Shown: piece after piece, positions 1 through 5,726 of the stretch
Layout: the number at the start of each line of letters is the position of its first letter
Numbering within the stretch: position 1 is the stretch's first letter
Source of the DNA: an uncultured Bacilli bacterium
GTDB lineage: Bacteria > Bacillota_I > Bacilli_A > RF39 > UBA660
NCBI GenBank assembly: GCA_934131695.1
Contig: CAKOZV010000031.1
Location: forward strand, 1 to 6,696
DNA length: 6,696 bases
Direction of reading: 5' to 3'
The notes under the pieces: generated by a model
The model's database searches: none
Told to the model about the DNA's origin: nothing
Seen by the model: only the letters and a program-made list of their open reading frames with translations
Translations under genes and position numbers: made by a program

Positions 1-873
1 GGAGGTTTATCATTTAGTGTTAAGATAAATGCTTATGGAAAAGTAAAAGAAGCCCCAACAGGTAGTAAGATGAAAGCATATGCAACCCGAGATGATAAAA
101 CTCCACCACAGACAGACTTTCATACTGATGCTTGCAAGTCAAAAATAACTAGTATTATCACAAAAAAGGATAATATAGTACCAGCAACAGCTACAGAAAG
201 TTGGGATATATCAGAAGCAGGGGATGGTTCAGTAATGGCATATGTAGAAGATGATGGAAGTGGTAATAGTATTTACAAAGTAACAATAGGTGGAAAAGGT
301 GGAATTATTGCAAATGAAAGTATGCTAGGTTATTTTGCTTACTTTGAAAAAATGACATCAATAGATTTGTCAGCCTTGGACACATCAGAAGTAACAAATA
401 TGATTGGTATGTTTTCTGGTTGTAGCAGTTTAACAAGTCTAGATGTAAGTAACTTTGATACATCAGAAGTGACAAATATGATAAGTATGTTTGGTGGATG
501 TAGTAGTTTAACAAGTCTAGATGTAAGTAACTTTGATACATCAAAAGTGACAAATATGAGTTATATGTTTTCTGGTTGTAGCAGTTTAACAAGTTTAGAT
601 GTAAGTAACTTTGATACATCAAACGTAACAAATATGGGAGATATGTTTTCTTCATGTAGCAAATTACCAAGTCTAGATTTAAGTAACTTTGATACATCAA
701 GTGTAACTAATATGAATTCTATGTTTAGATATTGTAGTAGTTTAACAAGTCTAGATGTAAGTAATTTTGATACATCAAAAGTAACAAATATGGGATGTAT
801 GTTTTACTCTTGTCCAGCATGGGATACAGTTGATCACAAAAAGTTTGTTGGTCTTGATTATAGTGGATGTTAA
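1..873 (+). CDS. BspA-like leucine-rich-repeat surface protein (DUF285), 5' end outside window
   Basis: The reading frame is open from base 1 (GGLSFSVKINAYGKVKEAP...) with no stop before the ATG at 70, and that ATG has no good ribosome binding site. The gene therefore almost certainly begins upstream and 290 codons are seen here. Codons about 50-115 match the region that precedes BspA repeats (ESWDISEAGDGSVMAYVEDD, then IGGKGGIIANES). Six 26-residue units of the type LTSLDVSNFDTSEVTNM..MF..CSS follow at codons 118-273, then a short cap ending in DYSGC and TAA. DUF285/BspA-type repeats are typical of extracellular adhesin-like proteins of host-associated bacteria. No C-terminal LPXTG motif or membrane anchor is present, so any signal peptide or anchor must lie in the missing N-terminus. 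Surface location and adhesion are inferred from the family. No convincing terminator follows. Confidence 0.85.
   Translation, partial: GGLSFSVKINAYGKVKEAPTGSKMKAYATRDDKTPPQTDFHTDACKSKITSIITKKDNIVPATATESWDISEAGDGSVMAYVEDDGSGNSIYKVTIGGKGGIIANESMLGYFAYFEKMTSIDLSALDTSEVTNMIGMFSGCSSLTSLDVSNFDTSEVTNMISMFGGCSSLTSLDVSNFDTSKVTNMSYMFSGCSSLTSLDVSNFDTSNVTNMGDMFSSCSKLPSLDLSNFDTSSVTNMNSMFRYCSSLTSLDVSNFDTSKVTNMGCMFYSCPAWDTVDHKKFVGLDYSGC
352..819 (+). repeat. Six tandem 78-bp units encoding DUF285 leucine-rich repeats
   Basis: Units start at 352, 430, 508, 586, 664 and 742, exactly 78 bp (26 codons) apart. Units 2, 3, 4 and 6 are nearly identical at the DNA level over the LTSLDVSNFDTS part; units 1 and 5 differ slightly (MTSIDLSALDTS, LPSLDLSNFDTS). 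Variation is concentrated at the residue after DTS (E, E, K, N, S, K) and in the residues around MF (IG, IS, SY, GD, NS, GC). Such DNA identity favours expansion and contraction of the repeat number by recombination or slippage, and it may also collapse in short-read assemblies. Confidence 0.9.
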
Positions 874-934
874 CCAATGTAGTAAAATTAACTTTTTCGC
901 AACTAAAAGAAAAATATTATAAAAAAGAGGGCCC

Positions 935-1070
935 TTCGAAATTCAGTGGGAAGAAAATTAATATAACTTTCGAAGTTCAGTGTGGAACAACTACCCTGTA
1001 AATTCGAAGTTTAGTGGGAAAAAGTAAGATGTCATATTCGAAACTCAGTATGAAAGAGACAATTGCTTTC
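935..1070. repeat. Intergenic array of four 34-bp units, conserved 18-bp core plus variable 16 bp
   Basis: Cores begin at 935, 969, 1003 and 1037, so the period is exactly 34 bp. The cores read TTCGAAATTCAGTGGGAA, TTCGAAGTTCAGTGTGGAA, TTCGAAGTTTAGTGGGAA and TTCGAAACTCAGTATGAA, consensus TTCGAARTTCAGTGGGAA. The TTCGAA half is invariant and palindromic; the 15-16 bases that follow each core are unrelated to one another. The cores are too short and too diverged for a CRISPR, and no cas gene is in the window. Possible explanations are a phased protein-binding array, a decayed tandem repeat, or a genome-wide intergenic repeat family. The function is unknown to me. Confidence 0.85.
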
Positions 1071-1146
1071 TTTCCACTTTTTTGTGCGATTATTTAAATC
1101 TTTAGAAATAGAATGATTAATAATAAAGCTTTTTAATTATATTTTA

Positions 1147-1155
1147 TGCTATACT
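1147..1155 (+). promoter_or_regulatory. Extended -10 promoter for the DUF975/serS operon
   Basis: TGC directly precedes TATACT (1150-1155), forming an extended -10 box (TGnTATAAT-like). No recognisable -35 hexamer lies about 17 bp upstream, as is common for extended -10 promoters. The predicted start near 1161-1162 would leave a leader of only about 13 nt, with the AGAGG Shine-Dalgarno at its very 5' end, which lowers confidence. There is no room for a leader regulator between this site and the start codon. Confidence 0.45.
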
Positions 1156-1174
1156 TTTATAAGAGGTAGGTAGT

Positions 1175-2740
1175 ATGGATAGAAAGAAAATAAAAAGAAA
1201 AGCCTTTAAAGATTTAAAAAGACAATACTTTAAAGCAGTATTAATTTGCTTTTTGTTTACTGTTGTTTTTGGAAATGGTTATACATTTGTAACTAAAATA
1301 TTTCCTAATGAGACACCTAAAGAAATAGTTACGACAGTAGAAAAAGATAAAGATAATTTAAAAAATAAATCTAGGGATGAAATAAAAAAAGAAGTTGAAG
1401 TAAAAATAGAAAAACAAGAGACTTCTAAACAGGAAAAATATACAAGAGGAGTACTTGCTGTTTTTGCTAATCAAGTATCATCATCTAAATCACTGATAGT
1501 TGGTATTTTAAAAGCTTTTAATCAGTTATTATTTAAGGGAAATGTATCTTTATTCTTTATATTACTATTAGGATTATTTCTAGATATATTTGCTCTTCTT
1601 TTTATAAAGAATATTATGGCCGTTGGTAAGTGTAGGTTCTTTATAGAAGGGACTAAATATAAGAAAGTACATATAGATAAATTATTATTCATTTATAGAG
1701 TTAAAAGAACATTATCCGTTGCTAAGAGTATGATGTTAACTTCTCTTTATCAATTTCTTTGGGATTTAACCATTATTGGGGGAATTATTAAACATTACTC
1801 TTACTTATTAGTACCATATATAATAGCTGAAAATCCTAATATTAGTGGGAAAGAAGCAATTAATCTATCTAGAAAAATGATGGATGGTTATAAATTAGAA
1901 GCCTTTAAGTTAGAACTTTCACTTATACCTTGGTATATTATTGGTACTATTAGTTTTCAGTTTAGTGATTTATTATTCTTAACTCCTTATTATCAAGAGA
2001 TATTAGCAGAATTTTATATGAAAGTAAGAAATGATAGATTAAAGGAAGATGAATCATTAAAAGAGTTATTAAATGATAGGTACTTAGATGGAAAGTTAAG
2101 CGCTGGAAGTTATCCAAGAGATAAGTTTACCATACCAGAAGTTGAACATCGTAAATGGTTAAAGCTTGATTATAAAAGAGATTATTCTTTAGTCAATATT
2201 ATATTGTTTTTCTTTACTTTTGCGATGATTGGTTGGCTTTGGGAAGTTATGCTTCACTTATTTAGTACTGGTAACTTTGTAAACAGAGGAACACTTATGG
2301 GACCTTGGTTACCTATCTATGGTTATGGAGGAGTATTAATTCTTATTCTTTTAAAACCATTTAGAGAAAGGCCGTATCTATTATTTATACTTACTTGTTT
2401 GTTATGTGGAATAATTGAATACTTAACATCTTGGTATTTAGAAGTTACTTATAACTTAAGATGGTGGGATTACACTGGCTACTTCATAAATATCAATGGC
2501 AGAGTTTGTCTAGAAGGATTATTAGTCTTTGGACTAGGTGGTTGTGGTTTTACCTACTTAGTAGCTCCTTTTCTAGATAACTTATATAATAAAATTAAAC
2601 CTAATATTAAGTATTTAGTAGCAATCATTTTATTATCCTTCTTTATCCTAGATAATATATATTGTCATAATAATCCTAATATGGGAGAAGGGATTACCTC
2701 TTATAAAAATGATTGTAATTTAGAGTTAAAAATACTATAA
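1175..2740 (+). CDS. Two-domain integral membrane protein: DUF975 plus PF06541-like (CmpB/'ABC transporter type IV') domain
   Basis: The product is 521 aa, and its ATG is preceded by AGAGG with 8 bases spacing. Residues 1-290 look like DUF975: a basic N-terminus, a membrane segment at about 20-40, a charged K/E-rich loop at 45-90, further hydrophobic segments near 123-150 and 185-205, and the signature stretch IIKHYSYLLVPYIIAENP with S..EAI..SR.MM.GYK (about 204-240), then LTPYYQEILAEFY (269-281). A charged linker (about 285-335) leads to a second multi-spanning domain (about 338-495) with the PF06541 hallmarks IGWLWEV (352-358), RGTLMGPWLPIYGYGG (371-386), EYLTSWYLE (415-423), RWWDY (429-433) and NGRVCLEGLLVFGLGG (441-456). 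It should sit in the cytoplasmic membrane. No nucleotide-binding domain is encoded here, so a transport role is unproven and the substrate unknown. It starts the operon; serS follows after 25 bp. Confidence 0.8.
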   Translation: MDRKKIKRKAFKDLKRQYFKAVLICFLFTVVFGNGYTFVTKIFPNETPKEIVTTVEKDKDNLKNKSRDEIKKEVEVKIEKQETSKQEKYTRGVLAVFANQVSSSKSLIVGILKAFNQLLFKGNVSLFFILLLGLFLDIFALLFIKNIMAVGKCRFFIEGTKYKKVHIDKLLFIYRVKRTLSVAKSMMLTSLYQFLWDLTIIGGIIKHYSYLLVPYIIAENPNISGKEAINLSRKMMDGYKLEAFKLELSLIPWYIIGTISFQFSDLLFLTPYYQEILAEFYMKVRNDRLKEDESLKELLNDRYLDGKLSAGSYPRDKFTIPEVEHRKWLKLDYKRDYSLVNIILFFFTFAMIGWLWEVMLHLFSTGNFVNRGTLMGPWLPIYGYGGVLILILLKPFRERPYLLFILTCLLCGIIEYLTSWYLEVTYNLRWWDYTGYFININGRVCLEGLLVFGLGGCGFTYLVAPFLDNLYNKIKPNIKYLVAIILLSFFILDNIYCHNNPNMGEGITSYKNDCNLELKIL

Positions 2741-2765
2741 TAATAAGTAATGAAAGGAAGATAAT

Positions 2766-4052
2766 ATGTTAGACATTAAATTTATAAGAGAAAATAAAGA
2801 CATAGTAAAAGAAAATATTAAAAAGAAATTCCAAGATGAAAAATTACCTCTTGTTGATGAAGTAGTAGAATTAGATCAAGAGATTAGAAATCTAAAACAA
2901 GAAGGTGATGAACTTCGTAGTAAGAGAAATCAAATAAGTAGTGAAATTGGTTCTTTAATGCGTGATAAGAAAGTAGAGGAAGCTAATGAGAGAAAAGCTT
3001 CAGTTGTAGAAATCAATGAAAAGTTAGTTGGTATTGAGAAAAAGGAAAGTGAACTATCAGCTTCTTTAAGAGAAAAAATGTTAGTTATTCCAAATATTAT
3101 GGATGAGTCTGTTCCTATTGGAAAAGATGATAGCTTTAATGTTGAGATTGAAAGATTTGGAGAAGCAAAAGTACCAGAGTATGAAATACCATATCATGCT
3201 GATATCATTATGAATGTAAATGGTATGGATAAGGAGTCTGCTGGTCGTACATCAGGTGAGGGATTTTACTATTTAATTGGTGATATAGCAAGACTTCATG
3301 AAGCGATGATAGCTTATGCAAGAGACTATATGATTGATAAAGGATTTACTTATTGTATACCTCCGTTCATGATTAGAAGTGATGTTGTAACTGGTGTTAT
3401 GTCATTTCCAGAGATGGAAGCGATGATGTATAAGATTCAAGATGAAGACTTATATTTAATCGGTACTAGTGAACACTCAATGATAGGTCGTTATAAAGAT
3501 CAAATAATCAAAGAAGAAGATTTACCAATTACTTTAACAAGTTATTCACCTTGCTTTAGAAAAGAAGGTGGCTCTCATGGATTAGAAGAGAGAGGACTTT
3601 ACCGTGTTCATCAATTTGAAAAAGAAGAGATGATTGTTCTTTGTAAGAAAGAAGAAGCAATGGACTGGTATAATAAGATGTGGAAGTATACTGTTGAAGT
3701 ATTTAGAAATATGAATGTACCAGTAAGACAATTAGAGTGTTGTAGTGGTGACTTGGCAGACTTAAAAGTAAAATCTTGTGATGTGGAAGCATGGAGTCCT
3801 AGACAAAAGAAATACTTTGAGGTTGGAAGTTGTTCAACTCTAGGAGATGCTCAAGCAAGAAGACTTGGTATTCGTGCTAAAGGCGAAAATGGAACTTACT
3901 ATGTTAATACTTTAAATAATACCGTAGTAGCATCACCTCGTGGTATGATTGCTGTAATTGAAAATAACTATCAAGAAGATGGAAGTATTATTGTTCCTGA
4001 AGTATTAAGACCATATATGGGAGGACTTGAAGTAATTAAGCCTAAGAAGTAG
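2766..4052 (+). CDS. serS: Seryl-tRNA synthetase (serine--tRNA ligase)
   Basis: This cytoplasmic class II synthetase charges tRNA-Ser with serine using ATP. The product is 428 aa, the usual length. Residues 1-110 begin with the typical MLDIKFIREN and form the long helical tRNA-binding arm (coiled coil about 30-105). The catalytic domain shows GEGFYYLIGDIARLHEA leading to motif 1 (about 165-200, PP at 199-200), the serine-site loop TSEHSM (234-239), motif 2 CFRKEGGSHGLEERGLYRVH (263-282), EVGSCSTLGDAQARRLGIR (352-370) and motif 3 around NNTVVASPRGMIAVIEN (384-400, Arg392), ending PEVLRPYMGG. The start is set by AAAGGAAG, 7 bases upstream of ATG. With 25 bp separating it from the upstream membrane gene there is no T-box leader. 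Several motifs (SHG.EERGLYR, GSCS.L.DAQARR, TLNNT..ASPR) resemble archaeal-branch SerRS as I recall them rather than the E. coli/Bacillus type. Confidence 0.96.
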   Translation: MLDIKFIRENKDIVKENIKKKFQDEKLPLVDEVVELDQEIRNLKQEGDELRSKRNQISSEIGSLMRDKKVEEANERKASVVEINEKLVGIEKKESELSASLREKMLVIPNIMDESVPIGKDDSFNVEIERFGEAKVPEYEIPYHADIIMNVNGMDKESAGRTSGEGFYYLIGDIARLHEAMIAYARDYMIDKGFTYCIPPFMIRSDVVTGVMSFPEMEAMMYKIQDEDLYLIGTSEHSMIGRYKDQIIKEEDLPITLTSYSPCFRKEGGSHGLEERGLYRVHQFEKEEMIVLCKKEEAMDWYNKMWKYTVEVFRNMNVPVRQLECCSGDLADLKVKSCDVEAWSPRQKKYFEVGSCSTLGDAQARRLGIRAKGENGTYYVNTLNNTVVASPRGMIAVIENNYQEDGSIIVPEVLRPYMGGLEVIKPKK

Positions 4053-4053
4053 T

Positions 4054-4605
4054 ATGATAAAATTTAGAGAAATAGATGATGAGTATTTAGAGTATGAAAG
4101 ACTGAAAAATACAACTGAGTTAGCTAATATAGAAAAATGTATCTTACAGGAATTTATAAAACAAGATTTGGCATGTTTTGATTATTCTAAAAAAGTAGGA
4201 AAAAATATTACTAAGCTAGCTGTAAGAAAAGACAGTATAGTAGGTAAATATTTATTATCATGTCAAGATGAAAATAGGGCACTAAATTATTCTAAATATA
4301 TAGATTATGATAAGGTAGTTAATGCTTTCAATATTTCTATCTTTTCTAATAATTTAAAAATGAGTAAATCAATTTATCCGTTATTTATAAATAAAGTAGA
4401 AGGAAACTATCAAGTACTTAGTAATAACTATGATTTTAATACTATTGATTATATTTTAGCTAATCCTTCATTTAAAACTTATTTGGAGGGTAATAGAGAT
4501 TCTTTAGATGAAGTTTATCATGTAGTATATGAAGAGGATAAATGTTTCTTAAAAGAATTTAAGGCAAAAGGTAAAATTTTAGTAAAATCTAATACGAATC
4601 TGTAA
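4054..4605 (+). CDS. Hypothetical 183-aa soluble protein coupled to serS
   Basis: I do not recognise this family. The ATG lies one base after the serS TAG, with only a weak AAGAAG upstream, so translation probably depends on coupling to serS. The product has no signal peptide and no membrane segment. It is rich in Lys, Asn, Tyr and Ile, with an acidic N-terminus (REIDDEYLEYERL) and a basic C-terminus (KEFKAKGKILVKS). It contains two isolated cysteines in the first third (residues 29 and 41) and no obvious metal or nucleotide motif. It is the last gene of the operon, followed by a hairpin terminator. The close packing and clean open frame support a real gene. The sequence gives no functional clue, and co-transcription with serS does not by itself imply a role in translation. 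Confidence 0.75.
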   Translation: MIKFREIDDEYLEYERLKNTTELANIEKCILQEFIKQDLACFDYSKKVGKNITKLAVRKDSIVGKYLLSCQDENRALNYSKYIDYDKVVNAFNISIFSNNLKMSKSIYPLFINKVEGNYQVLSNNYDFNTIDYILANPSFKTYLEGNRDSLDEVYHVVYEEDKCFLKEFKAKGKILVKSNTNL

Positions 4606-4634
4606 AAAGATGTATAAAAGGATAAATTAGGGAC

Positions 4635-4682
4635 AAGCTATCAGTAGAATGAAAGACATTCATTTGACATTGATAGCTTTTT
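4635..4682 (+). terminator. Hairpin terminator of the serS operon, overlapping the next promoter
   Basis: AAGCTATCA (4635-4643) pairs perfectly with TGATAGCTT (4671-4679), and a T-tract runs 4678-4682. Inside the long loop a second perfect stem, AATGAA (4648-4653) with TTCATT (4659-4664), can form around a 5-base loop. The outer stem is only 9 bp and A/T-rich, so termination may be partial. The -35 box of the downstream promoter (4664-4669) lies within this structure. Confidence 0.65.
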
Positions 4683-4692
4683 ATGTTATAAT
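4664..4692 (+). promoter_or_regulatory. Consensus sigma-A promoter of the ankyrin gene
   Basis: The -35 box TTGACA (4664-4669) and the -10 box TATAAT (4687-4692) are both perfect and separated by the ideal 17 bp. TGT just before the -10 (4684-4686) adds an extended -10 element. The expected start is near 4699, giving a leader of about 28 nt. This predicts strong transcription unless repressed. The inverted repeat that embraces the -35 could also act as an operator. Confidence 0.85.
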
Positions 4693-4714
4693 AAAAGCCG
4701 TCACGTAAAAAGAT

Positions 4715-4720
4715 GAGGTG
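4715..4720 (+). promoter_or_regulatory. Ribosome binding site GAGGTG that fixes the ankyrin gene start at 4727
   Basis: GAGGTG sits 6 bases before ATG 4727. The alternative GTG start at 4718 lies inside this Shine-Dalgarno sequence and has no site of its own at the right distance, so ATG 4727 is preferred. Confidence 0.75.
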
Positions 4721-4726
4721 TTTAAA

Positions 4727-5422
4727 ATGTTTTACGCGGAAGAGCAAGCAATATTAGCATGTGAAGAGGATCCATCCCTGATTTTTGAATTAATGAAGGA
4801 AGGACATTTCTATCTAGTAGATAACTTGTTAAAAAAGAAAAAAGTAAGTGTAGCAACTTTAGATGAAGATGGAAATACTGTCTTAATGAAATTAGCTAAA
4901 TTACATCAGTATGAGTTAGTTAATAAGTATCTTAGTAAAGATGAAGACGTTATTAATCATCAGAATAATGAAGGTAATACACTACTACATATTTTAGCAA
5001 CTAGAAATTATATGAAAGTTGCAGGTATTATTAAAAAGCTAAAGAGAAATGATAATTTAGCTTGGAACTTAAAGAATAATGAAGGAAAGACAATTCTTGA
5101 TATAGCCATAGAAAAAGATAATTTAGTTACAGCTTTTAAAATTTTAGAAGATAAGAGATTTAATAATATAGACGTGATGAGTTTCTTATCTTTCTATAAG
5201 ACATTTATTAAAAGTAGAGAATATGGTAAATATACTAAACTATCTAATTTAGAAGTAATGGTATCTAATTTAGAGAAGAAGAGTGAGCTTCTTCCAATGA
5301 TGGATAAGTTAGTCAATATGATTTTAGAAAATTTTGATCGTATTAAGAATGAACTTATGAAGAATAAACTAACTTCAATGGATAATATTATTCATGAAGT
5401 ATTAGTGGAAGTAGAAGCTTAA
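4727..5422 (+). CDS. Ankyrin-repeat protein, cytoplasmic, function unknown
   Basis: From ATG 4727 the product is 231 aa. Three ankyrin-like repeats are visible: DEDGNTVLMKLAKLHQYELV (from residue 47), NNEGNTLLHILATRNYMKVA (from 80) and NNEGKTILDIAIEKDNLVTA (from 117). Each shows the G.T.L..A pattern, with an N-terminal helical part (about 1-45) that may be a degenerate first repeat. The remainder (about 150-231) is charged, probably helical and not ankyrin. There is no signal peptide or membrane segment. Ankyrin repeats are protein-binding scaffolds; no catalytic domain is attached and no partner is suggested by the neighbours. The gene is a single transcription unit with its own consensus promoter and a strong terminator. 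A start at GTG 4718 would add only three residues and is disfavoured. Confidence 0.8.
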   Translation: MFYAEEQAILACEEDPSLIFELMKEGHFYLVDNLLKKKKVSVATLDEDGNTVLMKLAKLHQYELVNKYLSKDEDVINHQNNEGNTLLHILATRNYMKVAGIIKKLKRNDNLAWNLKNNEGKTILDIAIEKDNLVTAFKILEDKRFNNIDVMSFLSFYKTFIKSREYGKYTKLSNLEVMVSNLEKKSELLPMMDKLVNMILENFDRIKNELMKNKLTSMDNIIHEVLVEVEA

Positions 5423-5432
5423 GTATGAGATG

Positions 5433-5463
5433 AGAGATTCTATGTTGTTAGAGTCTCTTTTTT
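5433..5463 (+). terminator. Strong intrinsic terminator after the ankyrin gene
   Basis: AGAGATTCTA (5433-5442) pairs with TAGAGTCTCT (5449-5458) through ten base pairs, including one T-G wobble, around a 6-base loop. A run of six T follows (5458-5463). It lies 10 bp after the stop codon and is oriented for + strand transcription only. Confidence 0.9.
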
Positions 5464-5663
5464 AGTACGGGAAAAGTTAAAATGTTAATAAATTATTCTA
5501 TAGTTGTAGTAATAGATAAGTATCTATGATATAAAATAATTGAAATTTTTTTGTTAGATGCCAATTTTGCAAATCTAGGTAAAAATATACGCTGAATTTA
5601 CTAAATTGAGAGGATGAATTTAATAAAACACCTAATTTTAAAGGGTGAATTTTGAAAATTGCC
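5464..5663. other. AT-rich non-coding gap with degenerate repeats before the Rpn gene
   Basis: No credible gene is seen here. The stretch starts with ACGGGAAAAGTT (5467-5478), which loosely recalls the ACGGGAACTT element found on the minus strand at the window end. From about 5541 there are loosely repeated TGAATTT words (5593, 5615, 5646). Two inverted elements are also present: CCAATTTTGCAAA (5561-5573) against TTTGAAAATTGCC (5652-5664), imperfect, and CACC/GGTG (5629-5632 with 5644-5647). These could be the decayed ends of a small mobile element, but length and conservation are too weak to say so. Confidence 0.4.
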
Positions 5664-5666
5664 TGT

Positions 5667-5696
5667 TTGCAAAGTGACATATATATTTGTTATCTT
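5667..5696 (+). promoter_or_regulatory. Possible promoter of the Rpn-family gene
   Basis: TTGCAA (5667-5672) and TATCTT (5691-5696) are 18 bp apart, and TGT directly precedes the -10 (5688-5690), making it an extended -10 type. Both boxes match consensus at only four of six positions. The predicted start near 5703 would leave a leader of about 24 nt carrying the Shine-Dalgarno sequence. The TATGAT/TATAAA words at 5525-5535 are an alternative without a good -35. Confidence 0.4.
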
Positions 5697-5710
5697 TTTT
5701 TACTTGTTCA

Positions 5711-5723
5711 GGAGAGAGGAGGG
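5711..5723 (+). promoter_or_regulatory. Strong purine-rich ribosome binding site that fixes the Rpn gene start at 5727
   Basis: GGAGAGAGGAGGG contains AGGAGG 4 bases before ATG 5727 and GAGAGG a few bases earlier. A longer frame could begin at TTG 5652, but it has no Shine-Dalgarno and would add 25 non-family residues, so ATG 5727 is chosen. Confidence 0.8.
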
Positions 5724-5726
5724 CAT

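Larger units (their letters stand above)
874..1174. other. Non-coding interval between the BspA-like gene and the membrane-protein gene
   Basis: This 301-bp gap has no credible coding frame. It begins with an A/T-rich stretch (874-934) that contains the palindrome GGGCCC near 930 and no convincing terminator hairpin. The 34-bp-period array follows (935-1070). A T- and A-rich stretch then leads into the extended -10 promoter at 1147-1155 and the Shine-Dalgarno sequence AGAGG (1162-1166) of the next gene. Confidence 0.7.

Noticed and set aside
305..700. 131-codon open frame on the minus strand inside the LRR gene
   Set aside because: It is a periodic shadow of the 78-bp repeats (repeating MYQSYLHLDLL pattern), with no ribosome binding site and a real gene on the other strand.
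874..934. Terminator after the BspA-like gene
   Set aside because: No stem longer than a few base pairs followed by T residues could be found; the GGGCCC palindrome is too short to act alone.
935..1070. CRISPR array
   Set aside because: The cores are 18 bp and mutated between units, spacers are about 16 bp, and there is no cas gene in the window; these sizes are below known CRISPR arrays.
5498..5680. 60-codon open frame on the minus strand in the AT-rich gap
   Set aside because: Short, low complexity, no recognisable domain, and it overlaps the probable promoter region of the Rpn gene; best explained by chance.
5652..5726. TTG start extending the Rpn protein by 25 residues
   Set aside because: No Shine-Dalgarno precedes it, the extra residues do not look like the family, the stretch overlaps the putative promoter, and ATG 5727 has a strong AGGAGG.
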